A DNA stretch of 64,000 nt from assembly GCA_963930645.1 (NCBI GenBank), contig OZ005656.1, positions 271,726,993 to 271,790,992 on the forward strand, in the 5' to 3' direction. This DNA comes from Salticus scenicus. Lineage: Eukaryota > Arthropoda > Arachnida > Araneae > Salticidae. Both the position numbers and the translations under genes were made by a program. Below, piece after piece: positions 48,401 through 60,254 of the stretch; position 1 is the stretch's first letter, and each line of letters begins with the position of its first letter. Below the pieces are notes generated by a model that made no database searches, was not told where the DNA came from, and saw nothing but the letters and a program-made list of their open reading frames with translations.

Positions 48401-49375
48401 TTTTGATGAAATTCTGGCAAAAGCAGAATTTAATTTAGTATGGAGGACTATTAGTATTTTTTTTTTTTTTCCTTTTTTTTTCAAATCATAACATCGCTTT
48501 CAAATTATTCAATTAAATTTTCGATTTCGATAAATGTCCAACTATCGTAAAACTAGCAACAACGTTTTATCTGTACATTGAGACTAATAGTCCTCTGTCC
48601 TAAAAGTTTTTTTTTTTTTTTCGGATAATATGGAATAGTTAAGAAGGGCAATATGGAATACCCATTTCCTTAAAGGATAATATGAAATAGGGTGGTATTT
48701 TTATAGAAAATCATGAATGATTGCAAATAATAAAAATTTTATTTAAAATTATTATTGGAAATAAATAGTACTGAAAAAAATACCGACACTCAAGTTTTAC
48801 AAAAATTGCAAATAATATGAAACAGTTGGTATTCCATATTATACGAATCGCCATTTTGGAAAATAAATCAACCTCCATCAGCTGTTGGTAGAAATAAGTT
48901 CATGGGAATCAGACTACTAACTAACTCAACTCCCCTACCGTAAATGACACTAGGTTCTTACTCATTTTATTGCTTTTTAAATATATTACATAATATGTAA
49001 TATTTACACACACACACACCCCACACACCAAAAAAAAAAAAAAAAAAAAAAAGTCAATCTTGATAAACTAAAGAAGTCGCATGACACAAAAACTGTTCTC
49101 GCTGACACAAGGTAAACTACCGTTCATATTTGAGTCGCAGTGAAGACGTTTGTCGCGCTTCCGATAGGTTGCAGCTCCGTACAAGTAAGATGTAACGGTA
49201 TTACATTTTACCAGTCTACTCCACATTCAATACCGTTCACATTACTCTCTCTTACACACACACATATATATAGGCCAATAAAAAAAATATATATATTTTC
49301 ATTGGGATATATATATATATTGGGGGGATGTATCAATGGTTGTTGACTGAATGGATGTCCCGACTACTGGCACAT
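47056..49375. repeat. Duplicated block, copy 2, with unique insert
   Basis: Matches 6601-7183 and 10381-11340 of copy 1. Between about 47685 and 48600 is sequence not in copy 1, including a long T run followed by a long A run (48331-48398). The paired words ATATGGAATACCATTT/ATATTCGACTATTTTCG (about 47900-47945) form a short inverted repeat. No gene was found. Confidence 0.5.
48331..48398. repeat. Poly-T / poly-A inverted homopolymers
   Basis: About 28 T, then CTCTCTTTCG, then about 30 A. This could fold into a perfect A-T hairpin, and both runs are of uncertain length. The frame 48081-48491 that spans it is not a gene. Confidence 0.8.
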
Positions 49376-49604
49376 CGTTGACCCATATTTAAACTGAGTA
49401 CAGAAAAAGAAATTCCTAATATAACATGAAAAGTATTTCAAAAGGTTTCCTATTCAAAAGCCAAGTTTCCTATTCCTATTCGAAAAGCCTCTAATACATC
49501 CGAGTTATTTTGTGTGGCACATGTAAAGAAATGAATAATTACTTTTCTTGTACAGTATATGGGTGTTGGTGTTAGTGTTAGGATAAAAGCCAATTGATTG
49601 CATT

Positions 49605-49805
49605 AGGGTTCTAAAACCTCAGGAAGAATGCCCTTCATGGAGGGTCTTTCTAAGGGTTCCTAACCTGCATTTATGCAAGTTTTGGGGAAAAACACGAAAA
49701 ACTCCAAATGGCTGGGCCAACGAGCACGACCTGGGATTGAACCCTACACTTCCTGTTTATCAGCTTCGAGGACAAAACCTCTCGGCTGCTGGTGGGTCGT
49801 ATAGT
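49605..49805 (-). repeat. tRNA-derived SINE in duplication copy 2
   Basis: The duplicate of the SINE at 28300-28500: the same A- and B-box positions on the minus strand (B box complement of about 49724-49735) and a few substitutions, such as CGAGCACGAC for CGAGCGTGAC. It came with the segmental duplication and is not a separate insertion. Confidence 0.7.
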
Positions 49806-49956
49806 CTATGGGAAACCGCTTTAGTGCATGTAAAAATTTAAGAGTAGCTTATGAGCGGATTGATTAATTACTGGCAAACGAGCGCTACTATATCATGCGT
49901 TACTATAGACAATTGAAATCGTTAAATAAAAGATTGTGATCTAATACCATAAATTG

Positions 49957-49989
<33 letters not shown>

Positions 49990-50351
49990 AAAACAACTGT
50001 TTTGAGTCCAGATAATTAAACACGATCTTTCATCATGCGAGAAAATATATGCACGTATGCATCAGGAAAATGACATCGTGCGGTTTGATATATATATATA
50101 TATTTTAAACTACTGAAATGCAATTTATTGTATTAGTTTTAAAGTTTTCATTCGACTGTTTTCAAGACCTGCAGTTTAGTTTATTTTTTCTCTGTAGGAG
50201 TTTTTGGTGTGCGGAGTGTGTGAGACGATTATATAATATCGAGTGATAGACTTTTAATATTCTGTGGATTTCAGCTAGTATTCTAGGCCAAAATAATATC
50301 CAGGTAAATAAGAAATTTGCATTGATCACAATAAATATCTATCGATCATAT

Positions 50352-52004
50352 AGCAAGCAGGTATTTGAAATATATTATTAGTATGCATAGAATTTATTTA
50401 TGGATACTGATAGATTTTCCAAAAATTCTAATTTCCCTTTGTATGTTGCCAAGGCACTCGTCAGTTCAGGCTCTGTTATTTTCTTTCTTCTATTTAAAGG
50501 TACTTTTTAAAAATACAAGTCCAAATGAAATAACACGACGTAAGCATGAGGGTTTAAAAATAATAATAATAAACAGGCGACCAAAATGAGAGATAGTATA
50601 ATGCAGCATGCCTAGTCTTCTGAATTAGGCGGAGACGTCATACCATAAATTTTCTGCGAAAATATTCTCTTTATTTAATCGTAGAAAAATAATATGACAG
50701 ATTTCTTTTAAAAATAGTGGTGATAAACCTGATTAAAAAATTGAAAAAGTTGGCAATTATGATGTAGCCATTGCAAAGCTTTCTTTTACATTATTCTGTA
50801 TAACGATACCACCAGCGCTACCTATATATTAACACACACAAAAATTTAATCAACATAGCTTATTACGATATAAAGATTTTATATGCGCAGTTTGGTACAA
50901 TTTTAACAAATATATGTTGAGATATAGACATATGAAGCATAAAAAAGGGCAAATAATACCAGCGCCCCCTATCAAACGATGTACAGTTCCAGCCACTTAT
51001 TAAAATCACATTCGCTCTGAGGCAAAGGGATTTTATTAAGCGGCTGATTTGTATATCCGGCGAACGTTTTTGCACTTAAGGAAAATATATTACTTCCCTG
51101 AATTTGAAAAGGAACTTCTAAAGGTAACGAATCATGGAATTAGTAAACAATATCAATTAATTTTTGATAGATAATTAATTAATTGTTCTTTCGATATAAG
51201 TAAATTAAACGCATTCCAAATTCCCATGCGTTTTCCTTTGAGGAAAATTATCATTACTTTACCAAAAGTTCACGCTGTTCTTATAAATTTAAAACCTTCC
51301 CATTTAAACTTCATGAACTAAAGTAATTTCAAAATAAGAACTAGAAATTGTCTTTTTAATAATTAGAAGAAAAAAAATTATTTCAAATCGAATTTGTAAT
51401 TTATTACTGAGCTTTGAAGAATAGCTTCTTGAAATTGTTAGGGAGATAAGTGATGGGGCGTGTTTAATTTGTAAGTGTGCTGCAAGTGTAAAATCTTCGA
51501 CAATCAGCGATAACGTAGGGTTTGTTGTACTTTAATTTCATTTTCTATTAAAAAAAAAAAAAAAAAAAAAAATCACAATTAAAAAAAAATATTTTAGTGT
51601 GCATAAATGATATTTTTGGCTGCTGAGGAGATATTTTTGAGTTCATTAATCGGCGGCTTTAATAGTAGTTTGTATTGATTTGATTTCGGTCTTGACAATT
51701 TGATAAGATAAAGCAGCTGATTTTATTAACCAGTGAATTTATTAAACGGAGGTTACTGTAAACCTAAAGTAACTCAGAATTCTTTCTTTTATAATAATTA
51801 TAATACAATTACGAAATCATCTATCAAGTTTTGTGCGTTTATATGCTATCGAAGCTGAGATTTAGCCTTTTCCTTACTAGGGGAAAATCGCAGCATAGCA
51901 ACGCCATCTGTCCTCCGATGTGCACCCGAATGAAATTATCATAGTTTTTCACAAAGAACCATTTACATACCAAGTTTTGTGTAATTATACACTACAAAAG
52001 CTGA
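50352..52004. other. Intergenic, no feature recognised
   Basis: About 1.65 kb of AT-rich sequence between the duplication and the P-like element. It has a poly-A run (about 51549-51571) and two short phrases of the kind AGCGCCCCCTATC and GCAACGCCATCTGTC that recur near arthropod repeats. No credible open frame, tRNA or partner repeat was seen. Confidence 0.4.
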
Positions 52005-52210
52005 GTTATAGCAGAGCCTCCTTAAGTAGATGCCTAGCGAGTCGCTCGAAAACTTGGCAACAGTACGAGAAGAACATAGCCAGTAGATGGCGCTTGATAC
52101 TGTGTCGTAAAGTTCTGTTTATTTCCCGCGATTCAATTGACTTTCAATGGAGTTCTTCGTGGTTTATGTTTTATTAATTTAATAAATGTGAGAGGTTTTT
52201 TCTTTATAAT

Positions 52211-52298
52211 ATGGTGTATTACGTCGTTCCATTTTGTAAATCGGAAGTCGACGTGAAAATATATGTTTTCAAATGGCCTGCAAATATTTCAAGACAAG
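52211..52298 (+). pseudogene. THAP-type first exon of a P-like transposase
   Basis: It reads MVYYVVPFCKSE, then VFKWPANISRQ, and stops at a good splice donor (AAG before GTATGT, 52299). THAP domains usually start with MVxC-x4-C, then F-x-x-FP. Here the first zinc-ligand Cys is Tyr (TAC, one transition from TGC), while the second Cys (residue 9) is present. The reading frame ends soon after the donor, so the exon boundary is plausible. The rest of the transposase is not found within the element. Confidence 0.5.
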
Positions 52299-52994
52299 GT
52301 ATGTAAACTGCATAAGTAATTAATGCAAAATTACCAACCCTCCGGATTTTTGAATATCAATAATATTTTTCACAAAAAACATTATTTTTATTTATTATCG
52401 TAAATTCTATGATTAAGACGAAGATAAATTTAAAAGAAATTATGATATAAAAATTCGAAGGGTTGACACCTCTGTTAGTAAGTTGGATTTAACAAATAAA
52501 ATAGTTATGTTTATTTCAAAATGAAATGAAATTTTTATTTATTGATGTAGGAATACAGAAAAATAACTTGTTCTTAGTTACTTTGAAGTAACTCAAAATT
52601 GGAGTATTTTATAGTTCTATTCATAAATTACATTAGTAACTTTTGAATAAAACTATAAAATACTCCAATATAAGGAACAAGCTTGATTTATATTTTTTAA
52701 TACCACTGTTTTTTAAAAACTTGTGTAAATGCGTATAAAAATTTGATTATTTCAGTTAAATCGAAAAAAAAGTGTTGGGAATCTTGAAAAGAAAAAATAG
52801 AAATTTTTTTTTCTACTTTTGTTCTTTTCAAAAATATTAAATTTTAAGATTCGTAACATTACTTTTATTAACCTTTTACCACACAAATGGAATATAGAAT
52901 TAAAAATTCATGTAAAAATTAAATATCATGATTACTGATTTGAAAAATTATCAGATATGACAGAAAGATGACTTGATATTTTGAAATAGAAATT

Positions 52995-53170
52995 CTCCAC
53001 ATCCATACACTCACATATACACACACACACATATACTGGCTAATTGCCAAAAACTACTTTTTTTGGACTCATGAGACCTTAAATATATAAATCAGGGGAA
53101 AACTCGATATCGAATTTTTGGACCGAACACAATACTTTCATTACGTATACGGTAGTAGGGTAATGGAAGT
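52995..53170 (-). repeat. Dispersed 1-kb repeat, partial copy 3
   Basis: Contains CTTTTTTTGGACTCATGAGA, CGATATCGAATTTTTGGAC and ends GGTAGTAGGGTAATGGAAG, matching the end of the 2233-3180 copy and, in reverse, the start of 8992-10033. Only the terminal 175 bp or so remain. Confidence 0.6.
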
Positions 53171-53415
53171 AAAAATATTTCAAGGATGTTATTAATTTGT
53201 CCTTAAATTTGCCAATCTTTATCAAATTTTTCAAATTGAAACCTAATACGAGTTTTAAAATACAATTGTGAATTTCCTGCATTTGTTTGTTTTTGAGTTA
53301 TTCTGATAATAAATATGCATATAAATCAATCACTAAAAACAAAAAAAAAAAGTTTTTTTGTATTCAGGGAACCCCAAAACGTGACTTTATTCAAAAACCT
53401 GAGTTGAAAATAGAA

Positions 53416-53454
<39 letters not shown>

Positions 53455-53548
53455 TTTGTTTACATTATAGGTTCAAAAAATTAATTTTCCTTCTTCAACA
53501 GTATTCGTCTAATAAAGTAGCACCACAAAACTGGCGTTGTGAAAATAA

Positions 53549-53790
53549 TTACTTACAGACTTTGAATAAACACCATAAAATGCAATAAACTCGCAACAAT
53601 TGTTTCGGGTCGAAAAAACACACGACCCTTCATCAGGCGAATAAAGTAAGCACGACTGTTCGTTGCCGCTTTGACTGCAGCACTCGTGCTTACTTTATTC
53701 GCCTGATGAAGGGTCGTGTGTTTTTTCGACCCGAAACAATTGTTGCGAGTTTATTGCATTTTATGGTGTTTATTCAAAGTCTGTAAGTAA
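53549..53790. mobile_element. Palindromic MITE, 242 bp
   Basis: A near-perfect palindrome: TTACTTACAGACTTTGAATA ... and its complement, with arms of about 105 bp around a loop of about 20 bases. The phrase AACAGTATTCGTC occurs on both sides (about 53497 and 53789), which might mark a duplicated target or an older repeat. It encodes nothing and has no second copy in the window. Confidence 0.75.
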
Positions 53791-55062
53791 CAGTATTCGT
53801 CGTCATAAAAAAAGTGTAGCAAAGCACTTCCGTCAATTACATTCTACAGAAAAGAACGTTTAGCTTAATTTTGGATAGCCCTGTATATTTTCAATAAACT
53901 ATGTGCACATCAGATTGGGCATTTAAATTTAGTCTTATATGAAAAACACCTAACACAAAATGAAATACACTTTCAGCATTTTCCAAGTATATCCGAGATA
54001 GACGAACCGACGCGCACAGACCAACCGCTAAAAACATTATTTTTCGTTTCAGGAGACCTCAAAACTTGTAAACATAACACAACTTTATTTCGAAACTGTC
54101 TATCAGTTTCGAAAGCATACACTCTCGGAACTGGTAAAGCTAATAAAATCTTGAAAAAAAAAAAAAAAAAACTTCGTGCGAGAGAAAACTTATACTCAAG
54201 AAATCCTTAATTTTAAAAATTTAAATCTTAATGGTTATTTATTTATTTTTTGTGACGGACTAGACAACAGATTGTTTTCTTCTCCAATTTTTATTACTGA
54301 ATGTTAACTTATCTCGTTAATGTGCTGGTCTATTTTTCTTATAAATAATATAAAATTCTCGATTTAAGAAAAATAATTCACACCTAATAAGGTAAAAATA
54401 TAACGTAAAGGACATGACCAAAAAAAAGAAAAAAAAAAAAAAAAGACATGATTTAATAATTTATCATTATAAATTATTCATTCTAAACTGAAACTCATTT
54501 AAAGTTCAGAGATTTTAATTTATATAAACGAAACTTTCATCTAATATCTAAATTAAAAAAAAAATTGAAATTTTTATTGAATAAATATATAAAAAATAAT
54601 TTAATCGCGTGATAGACATGCCATGTTTTTGCTTATTTAATTTTAAATTTCGTTTTTTAATTAATAATATATTAAAAAAAAAAGGTGTTATTTATTAGAT
54701 ACGCTGTAATTCAATTAGTTGAAAAGCTAAACTAGGTCTTGTCCACTTCCGAAGAAAATTAAACCCTATACTTTTTTAAATATAAATATTTGAATATTTT
54801 TTTGAAAATATTTACGATAAAGCACTTTCACATCATTTTTTCAAATTAAAAGAAAAAAAAAATACAATTTTGGACTTTAAATTGAAATTAATAGCTAGAT
54901 TTTTATATGAAATATATAACTTATCTATGAAAGAGAAGAAAATTGTTGCTCTGCGTAGGTGCTGTCACCTAGCGTTAGTTTTGTTTTTTAAATGTTGCCT
55001 AATTTAACATTGGGATTCGCTGCGCGTGGAAGGCATCTACTTAAGGAGGCTCTGGTTATAGC

Positions 55063-56192
55063 TTTTTTGATGAAATTGCAACATAGCAAACTACTTGTTG
55101 CGTGATAAGCACCAATTTATGTGAAGGTGCAGTTTGATTTAAATTGTTGCGAAATTTGTGATCTAGAGTTGCCACAAAATTTTGGTCACATACGCTGATA
55201 GACAGATGGACAGACATTTTTAAAAAATGATAAAATCACTTTCAGACATCTCAAGAAGTATAAATTGATCAAAAATCGGAAGTCAAAAAACTTTTTTATG
55301 AATCCCATACTTTCTTCCATGAGTATGAAAGAAAATATTTTTTTTTTTTTTTTTTTTTTTTTCGCAAGGAATAAAATTTTATTTCATCACATATATATTT
55401 TTTAAATACTTCACTTGCTTTGATTCTTATTATTGTCGCTTAATAACACCAGATAATGAAAAAGTTTTAATTGAAAATTCTAAATTTGGATAATAATTAA
55501 GCAGAGAAAATATAAAAAACAACTTTTCTTTTCAATATACACTTACATTAAATTCATAAAATAATAATAATAACATCAGTACCTGCCATAGCTTTTACTT
55601 TTTCAGACTACAAAAATTGAAAGTTGTGAAAGCAATTCTTAAAAGAAAAGAAAAGAAAAAAAATCTATTTTTATTGAAAGCTAGAAATAACTCCCAAACT
55701 TTCCGTGAAAGAAGATTAAGACTAGCACAAACAAAAAAGGACTTTACAAAGTGAAAAGTTTTCTGCCAGCGATGCACTTCTAACTAATTATGCATTAACA
55801 CATTTCTATATATTTTTTTTCATTCTAATGAATGAGGCAGTAAATGCTGAATGAGTAAAATTCTTCCGTTAATATATATTCCCCATAAAATACTCGGTGA
55901 CTGTATGGTAAAAATAAACCATAAGGATAAATAATATTTGAATAGTATACAATGTAAAGGTATATTACGTATTTGCTTAGTAAGCATTTGTTGTATTACT
56001 TTTTTTAGCATAAAAAGTATTACAAAATTTAAAGAATATTTAATAGGTTTCGTTCCTTTACATACCGATAAAAGCATGAGTAAGTATTTAAAAATTTTTC
56101 TTTTATAAAAATAACAGCAGTTCTCTCTTGTAAAAATTTTTATTGTTGAATAATTTATAAGTAAAAATACTTGTTTATTGAGATCTAGTGAG
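55063..56192. other. Intergenic, old repeat flanking the P-like element
   Basis: The sequence at 55063-55330, together with 51880-52004, looks like one older repeat that the P-like element split (words such as GACAGATGGACAGAC and a run of T at 55338-55362). The remainder is AT-rich. The minus-strand frame 55820-56275 runs into the hAT MITE and has no recognisable domain. Confidence 0.4.
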
Positions 56193-56200
56193 TTTTGAAG

Positions 56201-56598
56201 CAGTGATGTGAGATTGGGGATTTTGTCCCCATTTTTGGCATTTTTGAGGCTTCTGGGGACAATTTTCGGGACCAAATGTTTGTGGGGACTTTTTTAGGGA
56301 ATTCTAAAATTTTTGGGGACAAATCTGGGGAGTTCTTCAACTTTCTGTCAATGTTGACAACGTAATGATTTATTCCTACGACTAGGGATTTTCAATAGCT
56401 TTATTGTTATTTGGGGATTTTTTTCAAATATTGCCTTCATTTGGGGAAAAAACTGAGCTTAAATCCACTTAAATCTGCTTGATTCCCCCCCCCCTTTTTA
56501 GTAGAAATCAAGTTGGGGATTTTTTCGAAAAATCCCCTGATTTGGGAAAATTTGCAGACCCGTTTGGGGAAATAATTTTCGACCATTTGGCATCACTG
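56201..56598. mobile_element. hAT-type MITE, copy 2 (reverse)
   Basis: The inverted relative of 25993-26357. Its left end is CAGTGATGTGAGATTGGG and its right end GGCATCACTG. Flanks TTTTGAAG (56193-56200) and TTGTGAAG (56599-56606) form an 8-bp duplication with one mismatch. The interior is full of TTGGGGA and GGGGACA words. Two copies with different targets and the same ends establish it as a mobile family. Confidence 0.82.
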
Positions 56599-56854
56599 TT
56601 GTGAAGTTAGATGTTAATGATTCCAACTCCTTATCTTCTAAGCAGTACTTTATTAATTTAAAGACAGTATTTTAAATTATCGTTGCTGATATGCAAATTA
56701 TTACCATTGCCGTTGCTTACGAAGTATGTAATCGCATATGGAAGACGAATTCGATTTTTCTGTTTCGGTTTTAAGTCATCATCCCTTGAAGGAATGGTAT
56801 GAGAGATGACATGTCTGGAAAAACATGAAACCCAAATCGTAACCACAGAAGTCA

Positions 56855-57671
56855 GTTATCCGTTTTATCCCAATTTATTTATTTTGTTCAAATTTGAAAA
56901 GAATAATATTTTCTGAGGTTAATCAAACCTAAATAAACTAAAGATAACAAAATTTGAAATTTTTTAAAAGGTGTTTTATGTGAGAAATTTGACGTGTCCT
57001 CTACATAGGACCCTGGGGTAAAGAGGATAACATTTGCACTTACATGTTTACTTACCCACCAGGATGATAATGAAAGAGTTTTATTACATAAAAAAAATCT
57101 TGCGTAATTCCGCTTGATTTTCCGAACATTAATTACAGCTCACTCGAACAAAGTGTTTAGACGCTATCGTGTTCACTCAGACACATACATACATCACGAA
57201 GAGTCATGTAAAATTGTAGATATCTCTAAAATGGCAACTCGTATCAAGGCCAACGTTATAGATGAAAAACTAGATATTATGGAAGTCACAAATATAGATT
57301 TGCAGCATTCGACGATTATTTGTTTTTGAGCTATGTGAGATACAAAATCCATTTAAAAAATCTTGAAATAATACTTTCTTTACATATGTATATGTTGGGA
57401 AAGTAAAAAATGCCTAGCCATGTGTCCAAAGTAAACTTGAAAAGAATTCTGCAACTACAACGAGCAGATACAAACCACGCCCGCTAATGCGAGAAATAAA
57501 CAGTTTCCAAACGGAGGAGGAGGGGGCGAGACACATAACTCACGCTAGCAGAAGCTATTACATACTTATATTTGTTTCAGCTGACAAAATATTCGCACCA
57601 AACAAATACTGATTTTCATATTCTATTTTTCAGCTGTTCTTGAAATGGGACAATGGGATAAAACGGGTTAA
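56855..57671. mobile_element. Possible piggyBac-like remnant
   Basis: The right end reads CAATGGGATAAAACGGGTTAA, with TTAA at 57668-57671; the left end (from 56855) reads GTTATCCGTTTTATCCCA, so the two are inverted repeats with a few mismatches. TTAA is the piggyBac target, but at the left it has decayed to TTAT. No transposase was found. The section 57110-57400 resembles the 168-bp tandem repeat unit near the window start. The call is tentative. Confidence 0.3.
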
Positions 57672-57936
57672 GTAACAGAGCACTAGCTGGTGTTTTGATA
57701 GACTCAATATAGCTCTCATGGTAACTCTGCTATTGCGACAGCCATTTCAGTGGATAACAGTTAGCTTCATATACTCTGCATGCTGATAAGTCGTGTGCGA
57801 ACTTCTCTTATACCATTCTTTCAAGCATCATCTTATGAACTCTGTTATCACAGTTACAGTGAATCAAAATTCAAAAGCACTCTTTGAATTCAGTTAAGTG
57901 GATTGAATAGAACTCCTACATAGATAGGCTGACGCA
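57672..57936. other. Intergenic, nothing recognised
   Basis: A short unique stretch between the tentative piggyBac-like remnant and the satellite. No frame or repeat was found. Confidence 0.4.
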
Positions 57937-59740
57937 TCACCGTAAGGAAGTTAGCCCCCCCTCGAAAGAAATTCAAAATTTCACTAATGTCATTCGTTTG
58001 ATCGTCGTTTGATCGGATTTGATCGACTAATTGCACCGTTTGATCGCATCAGGAAAAAAAGATATTAAGCAATAATTTTAGGGGGGGGGGGGGGGGCTAA
58101 CTTCTCGATTTTTAGAAATTATTCAAAAATCAAAACCAATATGTCATTCGATAGAAAATCGTTAGATCGTTTCAAATTGACATATTTCCACGTTTGATCG
58201 ATACCGGAAGTGGCTTAAAAAGTCGCCTAAAAAGTTAGAAACTATACGACTTTACCATTATTAAAACATGGAAATTTCCTACAAGCTATATAATATCCCC
58301 CCCCCCCCTCCTCGAAAGAAATTTCAAATTTCACTATTGTCATTCGTTTGATCGTCGTTTGATCGGATTTGATCGACTAATTGCACCGTTTGATCGCATC
58401 AGGAAAAAAAGATATTAAGCAATAATTTTAGGGGGGGGGGGGCTAACTTCTCGATTTTTAGAAATTATTCAAAAATCAAAACCAATATGTCATTTGATAG
58501 AAAATCGTTAGATCGTTTCAAATTGACATATTTCCACGTTTGATCGATACCGGAAGTGGCTTAAAAAGTCGCCTAAAAAGTTAGAAACTATACGACTTTA
58601 CCATTATTAAAACATGGAAATTTCCTACAAGCTATATAATATCCCCCCCCCCCCTCCTCGAAAGAAATTTCAAATTTCACTAATGTCATTCGTTTGATCG
58701 TCGTTTGATCGGATTTGATCGACTAATTGCACCGTTTGATCGCATCAGGAAAAAAAGATATTAAGCAATAATTTTAGGGGGGGGCTAACTTCTCGATTTT
58801 TAGAAATTATTCAAAAATCAAAACCAATATGTCATTCGATAGAAAATCGTTAGATCGTTTCAAATTGACATATTTCCACGTTTGATTGATACCGGAAGGG
58901 GCTTAAAAAGTCGCCTAAAAAGTTTGAAACTTTATGATTTTACCCTATTAAAACATGGAATTTTCCGACAATCTATATGTCATTCGATAGGAAATCGTTA
59001 GATCATTTCAAATTGACATATTTCCACGTTTGATCGATACCGGAAGTGGCTTAAAAAGTCGCCTAAAAAGTTTGAAACTTTACAACTTTACCATTATTAA
59101 AACATGGAAATTTCCTACAAGCTATATAATACCCCCCCCCCTTCTCGAAAGAAATTTAAAATTTCACTAGTGTCATTCGTTTGATCGTCATTTGATCGAA
59201 TTTGATCGACTAATTGCACCGTTTGATCGCATCAGGAAAAAAATAAAAAAGCAATAATTTTAGAGGGGGGGCTAACTTCTCGATTTTTAGAAATTATTCA
59301 AAAATCAAAACCAATATGGCATTCAATAGAAAATCGTTAGATCGTTTCAAATTGACATATTTCCACGTTTGATCGATACCAGAAGTGGCTTAAAAAGTCG
59401 CCTAAATAGTTTGAAACTTTATGATTTTACCCTATTAAAACATGGAATTTTCCGACAATCTATATGTCATTCGATACGAAATCGTTAGATCATCTTAAAA
59501 TGACAGCTTTCGGGATTTGATCTACAGCGGAAGTACTTAAGATAACCTATGGAAATTTTGAAAATAATCCTATATGCCTCAAAATCTGGAGTTACACCCC
59601 CCCCCCTAACATACACACACACACCCACACCCACACATACGCAGAATTAAAAAAATCCTTATGTCATTCGACATAGAATAGTTAGATAGTATTTGATCGA
59701 CAAATTAAATCGTTTGATCGCTTCAGGAAAGAGAGTTATT
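57937..59740. repeat. CGTTTGATCG satellite, 350-bp dimeric unit
   Basis: Units begin with CTCGAAAGAAATT at about 57961, 58311, 58657 and 59142. Each roughly 350-bp unit is two related halves, both of the form TGTCATTCG...ATCGTT...GATCG...CGTTTGATCG. The third unit carries an extra half (about 58975-59100). A poly-C tract precedes each unit and a poly-G tract (6-16 bases) lies in its middle. A decayed half unit ends the array at about 59655-59735. It is non-coding. Confidence 0.85.
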
Positions 59741-60254
59741 AAGGAAATCCGGAACAGCAAAATTGACCAAAAAAAGGGAATTTTTTCACTCATAAAAAAA
59801 AAAAAAAAAAAAAAAACTTTATAACATTGTTTGTATTATTGCTATTTTTCTAATTGTTGGAAGCAGGATTTAACCTGACAAATAATCTCCTTTAGCATTT
59901 TAGCTAAAGTGTCTAAAAAGTGTTTTAGTGTTTTCTTTTCTTTCTGTTTTTTAATTGGTGAGTGTGTGGAAGGGGGAGGGGATTTATACATTTCATTACT
60001 TTGAAAAAACTAAAATCTAAAATTAAGCATTTTACAAAATGCAGTTTAAAACTTGGTTGTAAATTTTGAACTTCAGTTTACTTCTATATCTATTACAATA
60101 TCATTTGCCTGTGTAGACATGAATATTTGATAAAATTATTATATTCCATTTGATGCAGTATTAAATATATCATCAAATTTTATTAATTTAAAATTTAAAA
60201 CTGCCATATCAACTTTGTACATATTAAAATATATGATAAACATACCTCGTGGAA
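59741..60254. other. Spacer between the two satellite arrays
   Basis: AT-rich, with a poly-A run at about 59793-59815. It contains no GTTTGATCG word and no open frame of interest. Confidence 0.5.

Larger units (their letters stand above)
40543..50351. repeat. Segmental duplication, copy 2
   Basis: Direct repeat of 5140-33704 without most of its insertions. It holds one large insertion of its own, the copia element 41985-47050, and a roughly 0.9-kb stretch at about 47685-48600 not found in copy 1. Sequence identity in aligned blocks is high by eye (roughly 95% in 40543-41760), but indels are frequent in homopolymers. Confidence 0.8.
52013..55054. mobile_element. P-like DNA transposon with THAP exon, 3.0 kb
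   Basis: The 8-bp sequence GTTATAGC lies at 52005-52012 and 55055-55062. Inside are inverted repeats, AGAGCCTCCTTAAGTAGATG at the left and its complement at 55032-55053. The 8-bp duplication fits P elements, and the left part has a short exon resembling a THAP zinc finger followed by a splice donor. The remainder of a P transposase is not readable. The interior carries a palindromic MITE (53549-53790), a fragment of the dispersed 1-kb repeat (52995-53170) and several long A runs. It is a non-autonomous or decayed copy. Confidence 0.75.

Noticed and set aside
48081..48491. 136-residue frame with long Phe and Lys runs
   Set aside because: It is created by poly-T and poly-A tracts.
55820..56275. 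151-residue frame on the minus strand
   Set aside because: It runs into a hAT-type MITE, is rich in rare-looking hydrophobic runs typical of AT-rich chance frames, and has no motif.
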